This document shows, one piece after another, positions 21,175 through 29,121 of a stretch of DNA of 31,840 bases. Made by a program: the position numbers and the translations under genes. Position 1 is the stretch's first letter. Each line of letters begins with the position of its first letter. The notes below the pieces were generated by a model. The model saw only the letters and a list, made by a program, of their open reading frames with translations. It was not told the DNA's origin and searched no databases. Origin of the DNA: a virus; IMG/VR virus record IMGVR_UViG_3300034039_000027, positions 1 through 31,840 of that record. One strand, given 5' to 3'.

Positions 21175-24100
21175 ATGGCATACGCAGAGAAGTATTATCA
21201 CAATTTCACGGCAGCAGATGACACCCCCTACCGCTTTTCAATTGAGGAGCGGGATTTCACGGGAACAGCAGCAGAAATAAAAATGGGAGATGAGCCGGTG
21301 CGTATTCGTTATAAGCCAATCGGGGACGACAGGTTGCCATTCGCAAAACTATCGTCTTTGGATTTCAGCGTATATGCGGAGAGCGATTTTCAGTATAGGG
21401 ATTTACTAACTACCGACGAAGAAAAATATATCGTTAAATTAATAAACAGAAATACGAATAAGGTTGTTTGGCATGGGTGGTTATTAGCCGATAGTATGCA
21501 AGAAAGTTATATTTCACCCCCTTATACCATAGAGTTTACGGCGGTTTGTGGGCTGACGAGATTACGAAACATTGACTTTTTAGATAGTTCCGGGAATTTT
21601 TTTGAAGGAAAAAAAACGTTAATTGAGTTAATCGGTATTTGCCTGCAAAAGACGAGCGTTGACAAATTCCAGTATATAAAAGAAAGCGTAGTAACGAAAA
21701 CCAACCAATACTCCTATGCAGCTAACGGCGAGTTTTCAAGCACGTTTCGGGTTATTCAATTAAAAAGGGAGTTATTCCGGAAGATAAAAAACGACGAAAC
21801 AAAGCCGTATAATTGTCTGGAAGTATTACAGGAAATTCTAACCCCTTTTCGTTGTCAGATATTCCAAGCGTTTGACCCCCAAGAAAATTCGTTAGTTTGG
21901 CGAATACGGGAAATAACGGACATTGCAACGGATAACCCCTACCGGATTTGGACGATGGGTGGTGTTTATGTGAGCGAAGGCACGACTAACGAAATTCTGC
22001 AAATGGGTTCGACTGCGAACAGGTCCGACTTTCACTGGATAGAAGGCGGGCAGGTGATGAATTTATCACTATTTAGAAGGCGTGCGGAAGTGCATTTGAA
22101 ATATAAGTATTGGGAAGATATTGCTAACTTTTATAATTTTAATAGTCCGGAATGGGATGAGAATGTATTAATTAATTACACGACTTTTGGTGGATTTTTA
22201 TATGAAAAAAATAACAAAGAAAGTGTGACATATAAGGGGAAAGAGTGTAGGGCTTTGAATATAATTCCTCAATCCTATTATTATTACGCAAATATAGAAC
22301 ACAACGGGATAAGGATAACCCCTTCATTCGTTGGTGAGCCTTTTTCGTTAAAAGTCGTTCATGGGCACGCAAGTCATTTAACATTTTGGAACCCGCCTTA
22401 TGTAATATTAAAATTTAACGACGGAACGACTGATTACTGGCTAACCAATAATGACCACCCCAATCCATATACATGGGACACAACATTTTATGAACCATAT
22501 ATGCTGCACCCACTTGACGATACAATTCAGTGGACATTTCCATCGGAGGGAACTTTATATGTTAGTTTTACTTCCCCATTATCGCCTTATTCTTCGCAAA
22601 CAGGACAATATGAAGATAATGAGCCCTACTGGCTTTTTGCGTGGGACATTAACGGGGGAAGCGCAGGGGAGAATTTGGAAGAAAAGGTATATATTGCGGA
22701 AATACAAGGAAATACGGCGGAGAATTTAACGTTAGATATAATCATTGGGGACACCAGTAACGACGGCTCATTAAGTCAATTAGAAACGATTGACGGCGTT
22801 AATACAAGCACTTGGAACTCAACGGGGGGTAGTATGTTGGAATTAGGTCAGTTGTTGGCGAATGATTTATTACGTTTAAATTACGGATTAAAAAAACAAA
22901 TGGACGGGGTGCTTTGGCGAGGCAGTAACTTATTGCCTCACAATATTATAACCTTTATTGACAACGGAAACACATTATATTGGGACATTTACCAATCGGA
23001 ATGGCTTGTAAAAACTAACTATATTGAGGTTAGTATAAGGGATTTTAAAAGACCTGCAGTGGTAATTCTAACCGCTGATGAACAAATCAATTCTAACAAA
23101 ATCGGCGGAACGCAGATAAGCAACGGAATACCGCCTTCTACAATTGCCACAAAAACGGCAGGGCTTTGGAAAAAAGTTAGTTCGAGTAAGGAAATGTCTG
23201 GCGTTGAATTTAAGGAAATAGACCCAAATCAAGAGCTAAAAGTTAGTTTAACCTCCGCAATAAATGGTTATATTTACATTAAGGACGACCCCTCTACATT
23301 AAAAGAAGGTCAGCAGTTGATGGTGGATGTTACGGGAGGTTCTACGTTACATTTGGGCGGGGGGTTTCGGCAAGATACAAGCGTTGGAACACAAATTACA
23401 GTAGCAAGTAATAGTTTGTTAGTTTTTGAATATGCAAGTGGCGGGTTTGTGTTAGTGAAACAGATTGACCACGCAGATGCATTTGACAGCGATGCATTAG
23501 CATTTTTCAGTGGTTCAAATCTAACGTGGAATGAAAAAATCGCAGTTGATTATTTAGTGAAAAGGTTAAAGCAAGAGGGATATTGGAATGATTTAAGTTA
23601 CATTTATCCGTTAGTAGGGCAAGACCAGACAAGCGTTGAGAAAGAATTAAAGGCGGGGACTAATAATATAACGTTTACAAATTACAACCAATCAACGCAT
23701 TATTCAGAAGTTGGTTTGTTTGCCGACGGCTCATTATACGGCACGATCCCAAATCCAATAAATAGCCAATCTCATAACGTGTTTTTTTACGTTACAAAAG
23801 GAGATTTTGTGGGGAATTTCAGAGATTGCGGGAGTTTTAGCTCATTAAAAGAATTTAGTGTAAACGTTAGAGATAATGTAATCGCAACGCCAGATCAGAC
23901 GTTGTATTATTATGATTCGCCTTCACAATTATTAATGGTTAACTCACCATTCCCAAGCATAGGTTTTTGGAATTTCAGAACGCATGAGCCATCGCCCGGA
24001 AGCTTCGCAAAAGAAATAAGGCAAGATAATAACCTCTTGACTTCGCAAAGTGGGTTGTCAGTAGGGGTATTTGATTTGCCAACATTTGGGTTATTAAATA

Positions 24101-24243
24101 ATTGGGATAATGACTTATCTACTGCTAATAAAATCGTAAATGGCAGGTATTACGGCATATTTTTATTTTCAGAAAACGGAACGCTTTATTCTAACCTTTA
24201 TAATATTGTTAAAAACTACTTGCAAATATTAGCTAGAATATAA
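21175..24243 (+). CDS. Large tail-tip protein (baseplate hub / host specificity)
   Basis: The gene directly after the tape measure encodes 1022 residues. It starts AYAEKYYHNFTAADDTPYRF and has SLDFSVYAESDFQYRDLL and VVWHGWLLADSMQESYI (about 70-110). This N-terminal domain is common in Bacteroidota phage tail proteins, in the place of Dit/Tal proteins of other siphoviruses. Residues ~430-600 have aromatic, beta-rich segments; the last third is rich in Asn, Thr, Ser and Gly, as in receptor-binding parts. Its YYHNF start is repeated at the N-terminus of the LamG-like protein at 24923. It may combine hub and adhesin functions. Confidence 0.8.
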   Translation: MAYAEKYYHNFTAADDTPYRFSIEERDFTGTAAEIKMGDEPVRIRYKPIGDDRLPFAKLSSLDFSVYAESDFQYRDLLTTDEEKYIVKLINRNTNKVVWHGWLLADSMQESYISPPYTIEFTAVCGLTRLRNIDFLDSSGNFFEGKKTLIELIGICLQKTSVDKFQYIKESVVTKTNQYSYAANGEFSSTFRVIQLKRELFRKIKNDETKPYNCLEVLQEILTPFRCQIFQAFDPQENSLVWRIREITDIATDNPYRIWTMGGVYVSEGTTNEILQMGSTANRSDFHWIEGGQVMNLSLFRRRAEVHLKYKYWEDIANFYNFNSPEWDENVLINYTTFGGFLYEKNNKESVTYKGKECRALNIIPQSYYYYANIEHNGIRITPSFVGEPFSLKVVHGHASHLTFWNPPYVILKFNDGTTDYWLTNNDHPNPYTWDTTFYEPYMLHPLDDTIQWTFPSEGTLYVSFTSPLSPYSSQTGQYEDNEPYWLFAWDINGGSAGENLEEKVYIAEIQGNTAENLTLDIIIGDTSNDGSLSQLETIDGVNTSTWNSTGGSMLELGQLLANDLLRLNYGLKKQMDGVLWRGSNLLPHNIITFIDNGNTLYWDIYQSEWLVKTNYIEVSIRDFKRPAVVILTADEQINSNKIGGTQISNGIPPSTIATKTAGLWKKVSSSKEMSGVEFKEIDPNQELKVSLTSAINGYIYIKDDPSTLKEGQQLMVDVTGGSTLHLGGGFRQDTSVGTQITVASNSLLVFEYASGGFVLVKQIDHADAFDSDALAFFSGSNLTWNEKIAVDYLVKRLKQEGYWNDLSYIYPLVGQDQTSVEKELKAGTNNITFTNYNQSTHYSEVGLFADGSLYGTIPNPINSQSHNVFFYVTKGDFVGNFRDCGSFSSLKEFSVNVRDNVIATPDQTLYYYDSPSQLLMVNSPFPSIGFWNFRTHEPSPGSFAKEIRQDNNLLTSQSGLSVGVFDLPTFGLLNNWDNDLSTANKIVNGRYYGIFLFSENGTLYSNLYNIVKNYLQILARI

Positions 24244-24252
24244 TTATATTTG
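24206..24252 (+). promoter_or_regulatory. Late promoter PL5 (adhesion and lysis genes)
   Basis: TTGTTAAAAA (24206-24215) is 29 nt upstream of TATATTTG (24245-24252). A TTG at 24220-24222 could act as a weak -33. The box lies in the last codons of the tail-tip gene. The leader before ATG 24273 is 20 nt. Confidence 0.75.
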
Positions 24253-24272
24253 TAAAATAAATTTTTTTCGTT

Positions 24273-24632
24273 ATGTTCAAAGGGAACGATTACACAATAG
24301 AGTTTGCAGTAACGGATAGCAATTCTAACGTTATTGATTTAACCGGAATTTCTGAAATTATTGTTTACGTTATAGATAGAAAAAATACGTTAGTTGCTAA
24401 ATATAAATACCCAAATACTACCGGATACAAGAACATAACGATTAATGACGCTGTCAATGGGAAATTTCAAATTAAATTGGAAGAAACAGACCTAAATAAC
24501 GCAAGTGCGGGGCTTATCTTCGGGGAAGTCAAACTGGTATGGAGTGATTCGAGCTTTTCGGACGGGGACAGGAAAGAAAGCGATAAGGTTTTGATTGACG
24601 AATTAAAAGAAATTTCGTTACAAAATGAGTGA
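24273..24632 (+). CDS. BppU-like baseplate protein
   Basis: The 119-residue protein starts MFKGNDYTIEFAVTDSNSNV, followed by IDLTGISEIIVYVID and a strand-rich remainder (GKFQIKLEETDL, AGLIFGEVKLVWSD). This is the pattern of the N-terminal beta-sandwich of BppU-type baseplate upper proteins. It may attach the following adhesin to the tail tip. It overlaps the next gene by eight bases. Confidence 0.7.
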   Translation: MFKGNDYTIEFAVTDSNSNVIDLTGISEIIVYVIDRKNTLVAKYKYPNTTGYKNITINDAVNGKFQIKLEETDLNNASAGLIFGEVKLVWSDSSFSDGDRKESDKVLIDELKEISLQNE

Positions 24633-24936
24633 TATTAAAGTAAATGTAAAAGTAACCAATAAGATAAACGTATCATCGGCGTTTAATGTTGTTAATGATA
24701 GAATAAAATCCCTTATCGTTTCCGTTGACGGAGTGGATAATTACACAATTACGGCGGGAAGTGAAGATGCGGGAAACTATACAGGAGAAACGATTACCAA
24801 CGCTTCGGGCGTTAGTTATGAGATTAACGGAAGTCCCGTGTCGTTGCCTTTTACATTGAATAGCGGAGATAGTTTGAAAGTTACTTTTTTAAGTCCAACT
24901 TATCCGGCAAAAGTGAAAATAGATGGCAATTATTAA
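24625..24936 (+). CDS. Small beta-rich tail-associated protein
   Basis: The 103 residues have short strands separated by polar turns (VSVDGVDNYTITAGSEDAGN, SYEINGSPVSLPFTLNSGDS). They suggest an Ig-like or similar beta domain, with no named family. It lies between the BppU-like and LamG-like proteins and overlaps both, so it is probably a virion fibre component. Cysteine is absent. Confidence 0.62.
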   Translation: MSDIKVNVKVTNKINVSSAFNVVNDRIKSLIVSVDGVDNYTITAGSEDAGNYTGETITNASGVSYEINGSPVSLPFTLNSGDSLKVTFLSPTYPAKVKIDGNY

Positions 24937-25669
24937 CACATATTATCACAATTTTGTTGCTGGATTTACTGACCAATATTCATTCCTATTGGACGGGGTT
25001 AATGAGAAATTAATAACGAATAATGATTATGTTTTTAATGTCAATAAAAAACTTTCATTATCTTGCCGGGTGAACTTGCAGGCGCTGGGGATTTTTCAGA
25101 CATTTATTTCTAACCGGTATTATGACGGGAAATATAATGGCTTTCAGTTAGGAATAACGAATACTAACTATTTTTATTTAATTTTATTCGACGATTCAGC
25201 TAATGGGACGGAAACGTTAAGAGTTGATTATCAAGTTGTATCAACAACGGACAATTGGTATCAATTCGGAGCGACTTATGACGGGAGTAATGACGCTAAC
25301 GGAATAAAGTTATATGTTAATGGCTCACAAGTTGTAGGCACGATTAATCACAATTCTGCAAGACCTGGAATTGACAGGATCGCACCTATTAATATCGGCG
25401 CGCATAATCAAGACACAGCGTATTTGAACGGATATATTGACGAAGTTAGTTTATGGGATAATGTAGAACTAACAGCAACGCAAATGAATACGATTTGGAA
25501 TAACGGATGCCCGGGAGATATAACTAACTTAAATCCTACTTCTTGGTGGAGGGCGGATAATGCTAAGTGGGACAGAACAAAATGGGTAGTAAAGGATGCA
25601 ATGTATAACTTTGACATGATTTCCGTTAACATGGATATTGACGATAAAACAACGATTATACCATGTTAG
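24923..25669 (+). CDS. LamG/concanavalin-like adhesion protein
   Basis: The 248-residue product contains a LamG-type jelly-roll: LSLSCRVNLQALGIFQTFIS, NWYQFGATYDGSNDANGIKL then YVNGSQVVG (residues ~110-140), and GYIDEVSLWDNVELTATQMN. Such domains bind glycans and are used by phage tails to recognise host polysaccharide. The N-terminus IINTYYHNFVAGFTDQYSF imitates the start of the large tail-tip protein, which may be an attachment element. A receptor-binding role is inferred from domain and place. Confidence 0.78.
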   Translation: MAIINTYYHNFVAGFTDQYSFLLDGVNEKLITNNDYVFNVNKKLSLSCRVNLQALGIFQTFISNRYYDGKYNGFQLGITNTNYFYLILFDDSANGTETLRVDYQVVSTTDNWYQFGATYDGSNDANGIKLYVNGSQVVGTINHNSARPGIDRIAPINIGAHNQDTAYLNGYIDEVSLWDNVELTATQMNTIWNNGCPGDITNLNPTSWWRADNAKWDRTKWVVKDAMYNFDMISVNMDIDDKTTIIPC

Positions 25670-25866
25670 AGAAAAGGTTTTTAATAAAAAAGGTTAGCGA
25701 AATAACGGAATACGAAAAACAGAATTGCACATTCCGTTATTCGTTAGATAATTCGGAAGTGATTGTAAAGTATCCGAAAGGGGAAGAAGTGCAGAACGGA
25801 CTAACGCAAAGCGAAGTAATTAGTTATATAAAGGAAAACATAGCGAAGTATGAAAGTGAATTTTGA
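25663..25866 (+). CDS. Hypothetical protein, 67 residues
   Basis: The small protein (MLEKRFLIKKVSEITEYEKQ...) mixes strands and a C-terminal helix (SEVISYIKENIAKYESEF). No family is recognised. It overlaps the LamG-like gene by seven bases and the first holin-like gene by 17, so it is translated between adhesion and lysis functions. It may be a small virion or chaperone protein for the adhesin. Confidence 0.6.
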   Translation: MLEKRFLIKKVSEITEYEKQNCTFRYSLDNSEVIVKYPKGEEVQNGLTQSEVISYIKENIAKYESEF

Positions 25867-26065
25867 AAAAACGGGAGATTTAGTGATTGACGCTATTTTA
25901 ATATTATGGTCATCAGTAATCGCCTTTATTATGACTTACGAAGATTATTTTAATAGTTACATTTTATTCGGAACAGCAATTATTATTACAATAAGAGTTA
26001 TATTACTAACCACTGAATTAATAAAAAAATGGAAAACAAGAAAACAAGCAAAAGATTTGCAATAA
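25850..26065 (+). CDS. Holin-like membrane protein, 71 residues
   Basis: Two hydrophobic segments are visible, roughly residues 10-29 (LVIDAILILWSSVIAFIM) and 36-56 (YILFGTAIIITIRVILLTTE), followed by a basic tail (KKWKTRKQAKDLQ). This is the form of a small class II holin with a charged C-terminus. It precedes another membrane protein, the spanin-like protein and the endolysin, so the lysis context is strong. Overlaps with both neighbours indicate coupling. Confidence 0.65.
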   Translation: MKVNFEKTGDLVIDAILILWSSVIAFIMTYEDYFNSYILFGTAIIITIRVILLTTELIKKWKTRKQAKDLQ

Positions 26066-26226
26066 CAACGTTTAATAACGTTGTTTTTATTATCATTTGC
26101 ATCATCGCAATCATCAAAGGAATGAACGACGTGGCACTTGCCTGTATTACGCAAATCGGTATTATAACGTCTTTTTACCTATATGGAGAAACAAAACGCC
26201 CGTCAGATGAAACTGAACGGAACTAA
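26029..26226 (+). CDS. Second small membrane protein of the lysis module
   Basis: This 65-residue protein has a basic N-terminus (MENKKTSKRFAITTF), a strong hydrophobic helix (VVFIIICIIAIIKGM) and a second one (VALACITQIGIITSFYLYG). It could be a holin, an antiholin or a holin partner of the previous protein. The gene overlaps the upstream one by 37 bases. Which of the two makes the hole cannot be told from sequence. Confidence 0.6.
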   Translation: MENKKTSKRFAITTFNNVVFIIICIIAIIKGMNDVALACITQIGIITSFYLYGETKRPSDETERN

Positions 26227-26782
26227 CGTGTTTCTTTTATTAGTTATTGCGTTTTTATTAATCCTACAATTCGGAAATTGTAGGGTAGCGAACAAGTTAA
26301 CTGACAAGTTACGGCAATTAGACCAACAAGTTGTTATTTTGAACAGGAAAAAATCGTTACTTTTAGTGGAAAATGACAGCTTAAAAAGAAAGCTAAAACG
26401 TAACAGGGAGAAGGTTTTAACAAAAATCAAATACGTTACAAAAACGAAGGTTGACACATTAGTAATTCATCGCTTTGATACAATTGTCAGAATTGACACG
26501 TTCAGATTGTTAGTTTTACCGCAGACATTTCAATATAACGAAAAGTGGCTGAAAATGGATTTAACCATTGACAGCGTTATTACGCTTAATTCGTTAGAAA
26601 TTCCGGACACGTTACAGGTATATGTAACAGATAAGAGCGTTGTGTTTGCGAATAGAAACCCGTATGTTAGAATTACGCAATTACCACCGGTGGTTAATTA
26701 TGAAAAGAAAAAACCTAAATATTGGTTATTTTTTGCTACTTTTACAGCTGGAAGTTTAACGACTTTAATACTAACGAAATGA
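26183..26782 (+). CDS. Spanin-like (Rz-like) membrane protein
   Basis: The 199-residue product has an N-terminal membrane segment (VFLLLVIAFLLILQFGN), then a charged coiled coil of about 50 residues (LTDKLRQLDQQVVILNRKKS, LLVENDSLKRKLKRNREK). A beta-like domain and a C-terminal hydrophobic stretch (YWLFFATFTAGSLTTLIL) follow. The N-anchored coiled coil beside the endolysin suggests an i-spanin or u-spanin that spans the periplasm. An internal ATG at 26207 is an alternative start with less overlap. The stop overlaps the endolysin start as ATGA. Confidence 0.62.
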   Translation: MEKQNARQMKLNGTNVFLLLVIAFLLILQFGNCRVANKLTDKLRQLDQQVVILNRKKSLLLVENDSLKRKLKRNREKVLTKIKYVTKTKVDTLVIHRFDTIVRIDTFRLLVLPQTFQYNEKWLKMDLTIDSVITLNSLEIPDTLQVYVTDKSVVFANRNPYVRITQLPPVVNYEKKKPKYWLFFATFTAGSLTTLILTK

Positions 26783-27159
26783 CATTAAGAGAAAAACAAA
26801 GTATATTCGCAAAGAATGTGGCTAAACTTATCTTACACGCTTACGAAAAAGGTTATGAAATCACACTTGGAGAAGCACAACGAACTAACGAACAGCAATT
26901 GCTTTATTATTTCGGTTTTACGTTAGTTGCAGAGGACGGAACGATTAAATTAAGACGTTATAAAAAACGTTCAAAAACGCTTAATAGCAGGCATCTACTT
27001 CGCCTTGCAATTGATTTATATCTATTCAAAAACGGAAAATTCCTAAAAGACAAAGAAAGTTATAAATTCCTCGCTGATTATTGGAAGTCACTGCACCCGG
27101 ACAACGTAGCGGGCTACGACTGGGGCTGGGATGCCAACCATTTTGAAATGAAACCCTAA
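26779..27159 (+). CDS. M15-type peptidoglycan peptidase (endolysin)
   Basis: The 126-residue enzyme resembles phage L-alanyl-D-glutamate endopeptidases of family M15. It has ITLGEAQRTNEQQLLYYFG (28-46), SRHLLRLAIDLYLF with zinc ligands His72 and Asp79, and a C-terminal YDWGWDANHFEM with His121. It would cut the stem peptide of host peptidoglycan at lysis. There is no signal peptide, so a holin is needed. The start at ATG 26779 overlaps the upstream stop; a longer frame from 26722 adds no family-like sequence. Confidence 0.88.
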   Translation: MTLREKQSIFAKNVAKLILHAYEKGYEITLGEAQRTNEQQLLYYFGFTLVAEDGTIKLRRYKKRSKTLNSRHLLRLAIDLYLFKNGKFLKDKESYKFLADYWKSLHPDNVAGYDWGWDANHFEMKP

Positions 27160-27162
27160 TAT

Positions 27163-27969
27163 ATGATTTTACAGCACCTCAACGACGTTATAGAAGTTAG
27201 ATTAACAGACGCTGGAATATTTAATCTATTCATTCTTTCAGACGTTCATTTAGATAGTTTGAAATGTAACGAAAATTTATTAAACAAATGTATAAAAGAG
27301 CTAAACAGCACGGAAAATTCGTTATTACTAATAAATGGGGACTTCTACGATTTAATGCAGGGGAAATACGACCCCAGACGTTCGTATAGCGGGCTAAATG
27401 AAAGGTATTCAAAAGATAATTACATTGACGAAGTCGTTAAGCACGGCAGGGAAATCATATCTAAAATTAAAAGACCTGTAATTCTTGGTTACGGAAATCA
27501 TGAAACTAACATATTAAACCGTTTACATACAGACGTATTACAGAGGACGGCTGACGGCTTTGATAACGTTTTGTTAAGCAAATATGAAGGTTATATTTTA
27601 TTCAGACGTAGGGGCTACCGGACATTCACATTATATCACCATCACGGACACGGAAACGCACCGAGAAGTAAGGGAGCGTTAAAGGTAGATTTAAGAAGCG
27701 TGAAACCCGCAGACGCAATTGTGAGCGGTCATACGCATCAAAACTACTACATAGTCAAAGCGGTTGACCTTATTACGGATAATGGACATATTATAAAGAG
27801 TTATATTCACCACATACAAGTTCCGAGTTTGAAAGAGAAAGATAAAGGGATGGGATGGGCAGTGGAGAAAGAATTTGACAATCCGGTTACAGGTTACATA
27901 AAAATGCGGGTAGCTTTGTCAAATCATTCAGGGGAAATCCATAACGTAAATGTAAATCTTGTGGTATGA
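27163..27969 (+). CDS. Calcineurin-like metallophosphoesterase
   Basis: The five metal-binding motifs of the superfamily are complete in this 268-residue protein: SDVHLD (26-31), INGDFYD (57-63), GNHE (111-114), HHHGHGN (159-165) and SGHTHQ (188-193). It should be a two-metal phosphodiesterase or phosphatase. It starts four bases after the endolysin stop. Such enzymes act on nucleic acid, cyclic nucleotides or phosphoesters, and the substrate cannot be guessed from the sequence. A late role in DNA processing or cleavage of a host signal molecule is possible. Confidence 0.85.
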   Translation: MILQHLNDVIEVRLTDAGIFNLFILSDVHLDSLKCNENLLNKCIKELNSTENSLLLINGDFYDLMQGKYDPRRSYSGLNERYSKDNYIDEVVKHGREIISKIKRPVILGYGNHETNILNRLHTDVLQRTADGFDNVLLSKYEGYILFRRRGYRTFTLYHHHGHGNAPRSKGALKVDLRSVKPADAIVSGHTHQNYYIVKAVDLITDNGHIIKSYIHHIQVPSLKEKDKGMGWAVEKEFDNPVTGYIKMRVALSNHSGEIHNVNVNLVV

Positions 27970-28142
27970 GTATATTGATTTTATTGTTAGTTTTCTGTAT
28001 AGCGTTGCAATTCTGCGTGATTATTGCGTTGGTTTATTTTTGGTTTAAGGTTAGAGAAATATCCAAGCAAATTGACAGCATCTTTGACATGTGTGCGAAC
28101 ATTGAGGGGTGGACGGAACCGGATGAGATAAACTTAAACTAA
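27966..28142 (+). CDS. Small single-membrane-segment protein, 58 residues
   Basis: This gene starts as an ATGA overlap with the phosphoesterase stop and encodes SILILLLVFCIALQFCVIIA, a hydrophobic segment of about 25 residues, then a polar end (EGWTEPDEINLN). It is the last gene of the rightward arm and may be a minor lysis or inhibitor protein. It ends exactly one base before the stop of the convergent minus-strand gene. Confidence 0.68.
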   Translation: MSILILLLVFCIALQFCVIIALVYFWFKVREISKQIDSIFDMCANIEGWTEPDEINLN

Positions 28143-28418
28143 CTAATCCATTACATACAATTCCGTTAGTTTTGTATTCACCAAATGAAACCTTAATCCG
28201 TTCATTTCTGCGAATTGCTTTAATATTCCGATATGATTTATTCTTAATTGCAATAAGCCGTCCACTTCGTCAAAAAGCCGTATGAATTTATCACGTTTAT
28301 TAAAGCGATAAAAAGCATAAAGGCATCCGTCGTGGAATATAACGTTTAATAGAATATACTCAATTTCGTTAGTTTTCAGCTTTTTGCTTTGTAGATATGT
28401 TTTTAATTCATTTTTCAT
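28143..28418 (-). CDS. Hypothetical protein, 91 residues
   Basis: Starting at ATG 28418 (context TTTAGTTATGAAA), the product MKNELKTYLQSKKLKTNEIE is small and mixed alpha/beta. It has FHDGCLYAFYRFNKRDKFIRLF in the middle and ends ELYVMD. I do not recognise it. A longer frame from 28472 would extend far into the methyltransferase gene and is not used. It overlaps the methyltransferase stop by 11 bases and is the last gene of the leftward arm. Confidence 0.62.
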   Translation of the reverse strand: MKNELKTYLQSKKLKTNEIEYILLNVIFHDGCLYAFYRFNKRDKFIRLFDEVDGLLQLRINHIGILKQFAEMNGLRFHLVNTKLTELYVMD

Positions 28419-29121
28419 AACTAAAAAGTTTTGTTTGGCTTTTATGAATTTTGAAACGCTTAATGGCATCATTAAAGTAATCTTTATCTAATTCGCAAAT
28501 ATCTAACTCAAATCCTTCTATATCGCAGGCAATCGCAATACTCATACTTCCCCCGTGGGTGTCAAGTATTTTATCGCCTTTTTTGGCATAATTAACTAAT
28601 AGCCAGCGGTATAATTCTACGGGCTTTTGGGTGGGGTGTATTCGTGTTTCTTTGTTTTTCATATTCTGCTGTAACATACCATTCCATTTCCAGCTAAACA
28701 TTCTTACAGCAGTATCAAATGAAGTCCAAGCCAATTCGCAATCAGCATTATTATTTTTACCATTTACTTTGTTCCAAACTAACCAGCATGAGGAATTTGT
28801 TAAATTTTCAACAAAATAATTGCCCCCCCATACAATTTGATTTTTACTAACTCGCTTTATTTCTTTCCAATATTCAAACGTAGGTTTTTTAAAATCCCAA
28901 TTTTTATGTATATATTTTTTAGCTGCAACTTTTCTTTTTGCACCCCCCATATTCACTACATAACTCCCCCCAAATCTTGCATCAGAACTTGCCCCTATCC
29001 CATACGGCGGGTCAACAATTGCCAAATCGTAGTATTTATCAGGCACTTCCGCCATAAACTTCACGCAATCCACGTTAAAAAACCTTATTCTCGGGTTTTC
29101 GCTTACATAATCAGGTTTCAT
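28408..29121 (-). CDS. DNA methyltransferase, N6-adenine/N4-cytosine type (beta order)
   Basis: The 237-residue enzyme has the catalytic DPPY (37-40) early, HPTQKP (162-167), and the SAM-binding LDTHGGSMSIAIAC near the C-terminus (186-199), the order of the beta group of amino methyltransferases. It would methylate the exocyclic amino group of A or C in a short DNA site. No restriction gene is nearby, so it is an orphan enzyme, probably protecting phage DNA from host restriction. Specificity is unknown. Methylation of GATC is one idea but is not shown; the near absence of GATC from this genome points to avoidance instead. Confidence 0.87.
   Translation of the reverse strand: MKPDYVSENPRIRFFNVDCVKFMAEVPDKYYDLAIVDPPYGIGASSDARFGGSYVVNMGGAKRKVAAKKYIHKNWDFKKPTFEYWKEIKRVSKNQIVWGGNYFVENLTNSSCWLVWNKVNGKNNNADCELAWTSFDTAVRMFSWKWNGMLQQNMKNKETRIHPTQKPVELYRWLLVNYAKKGDKILDTHGGSMSIAIACDIEGFELDICELDKDYFNDAIKRFKIHKSQTKLFSYEK

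Noticed and set aside
22451-22729. 92-codon plus-strand frame inside the large tail-tip gene
   Set aside because: Lies in an alternative frame of a well-supported 1022-residue gene, with no start context.
26207-26290. Possible lipobox (LQFGNC) in the spanin-like protein
   Set aside because: Asn directly before Cys is not accepted by signal peptidase II, and the segment is better read as a membrane anchor.
28805-28814. TTGTTGAAAA box on the minus strand inside the methyltransferase gene
   Set aside because: The sequence at the expected distance is TTAGTTTG, not TAnnTTTG, so it does not form a promoter of the late type.
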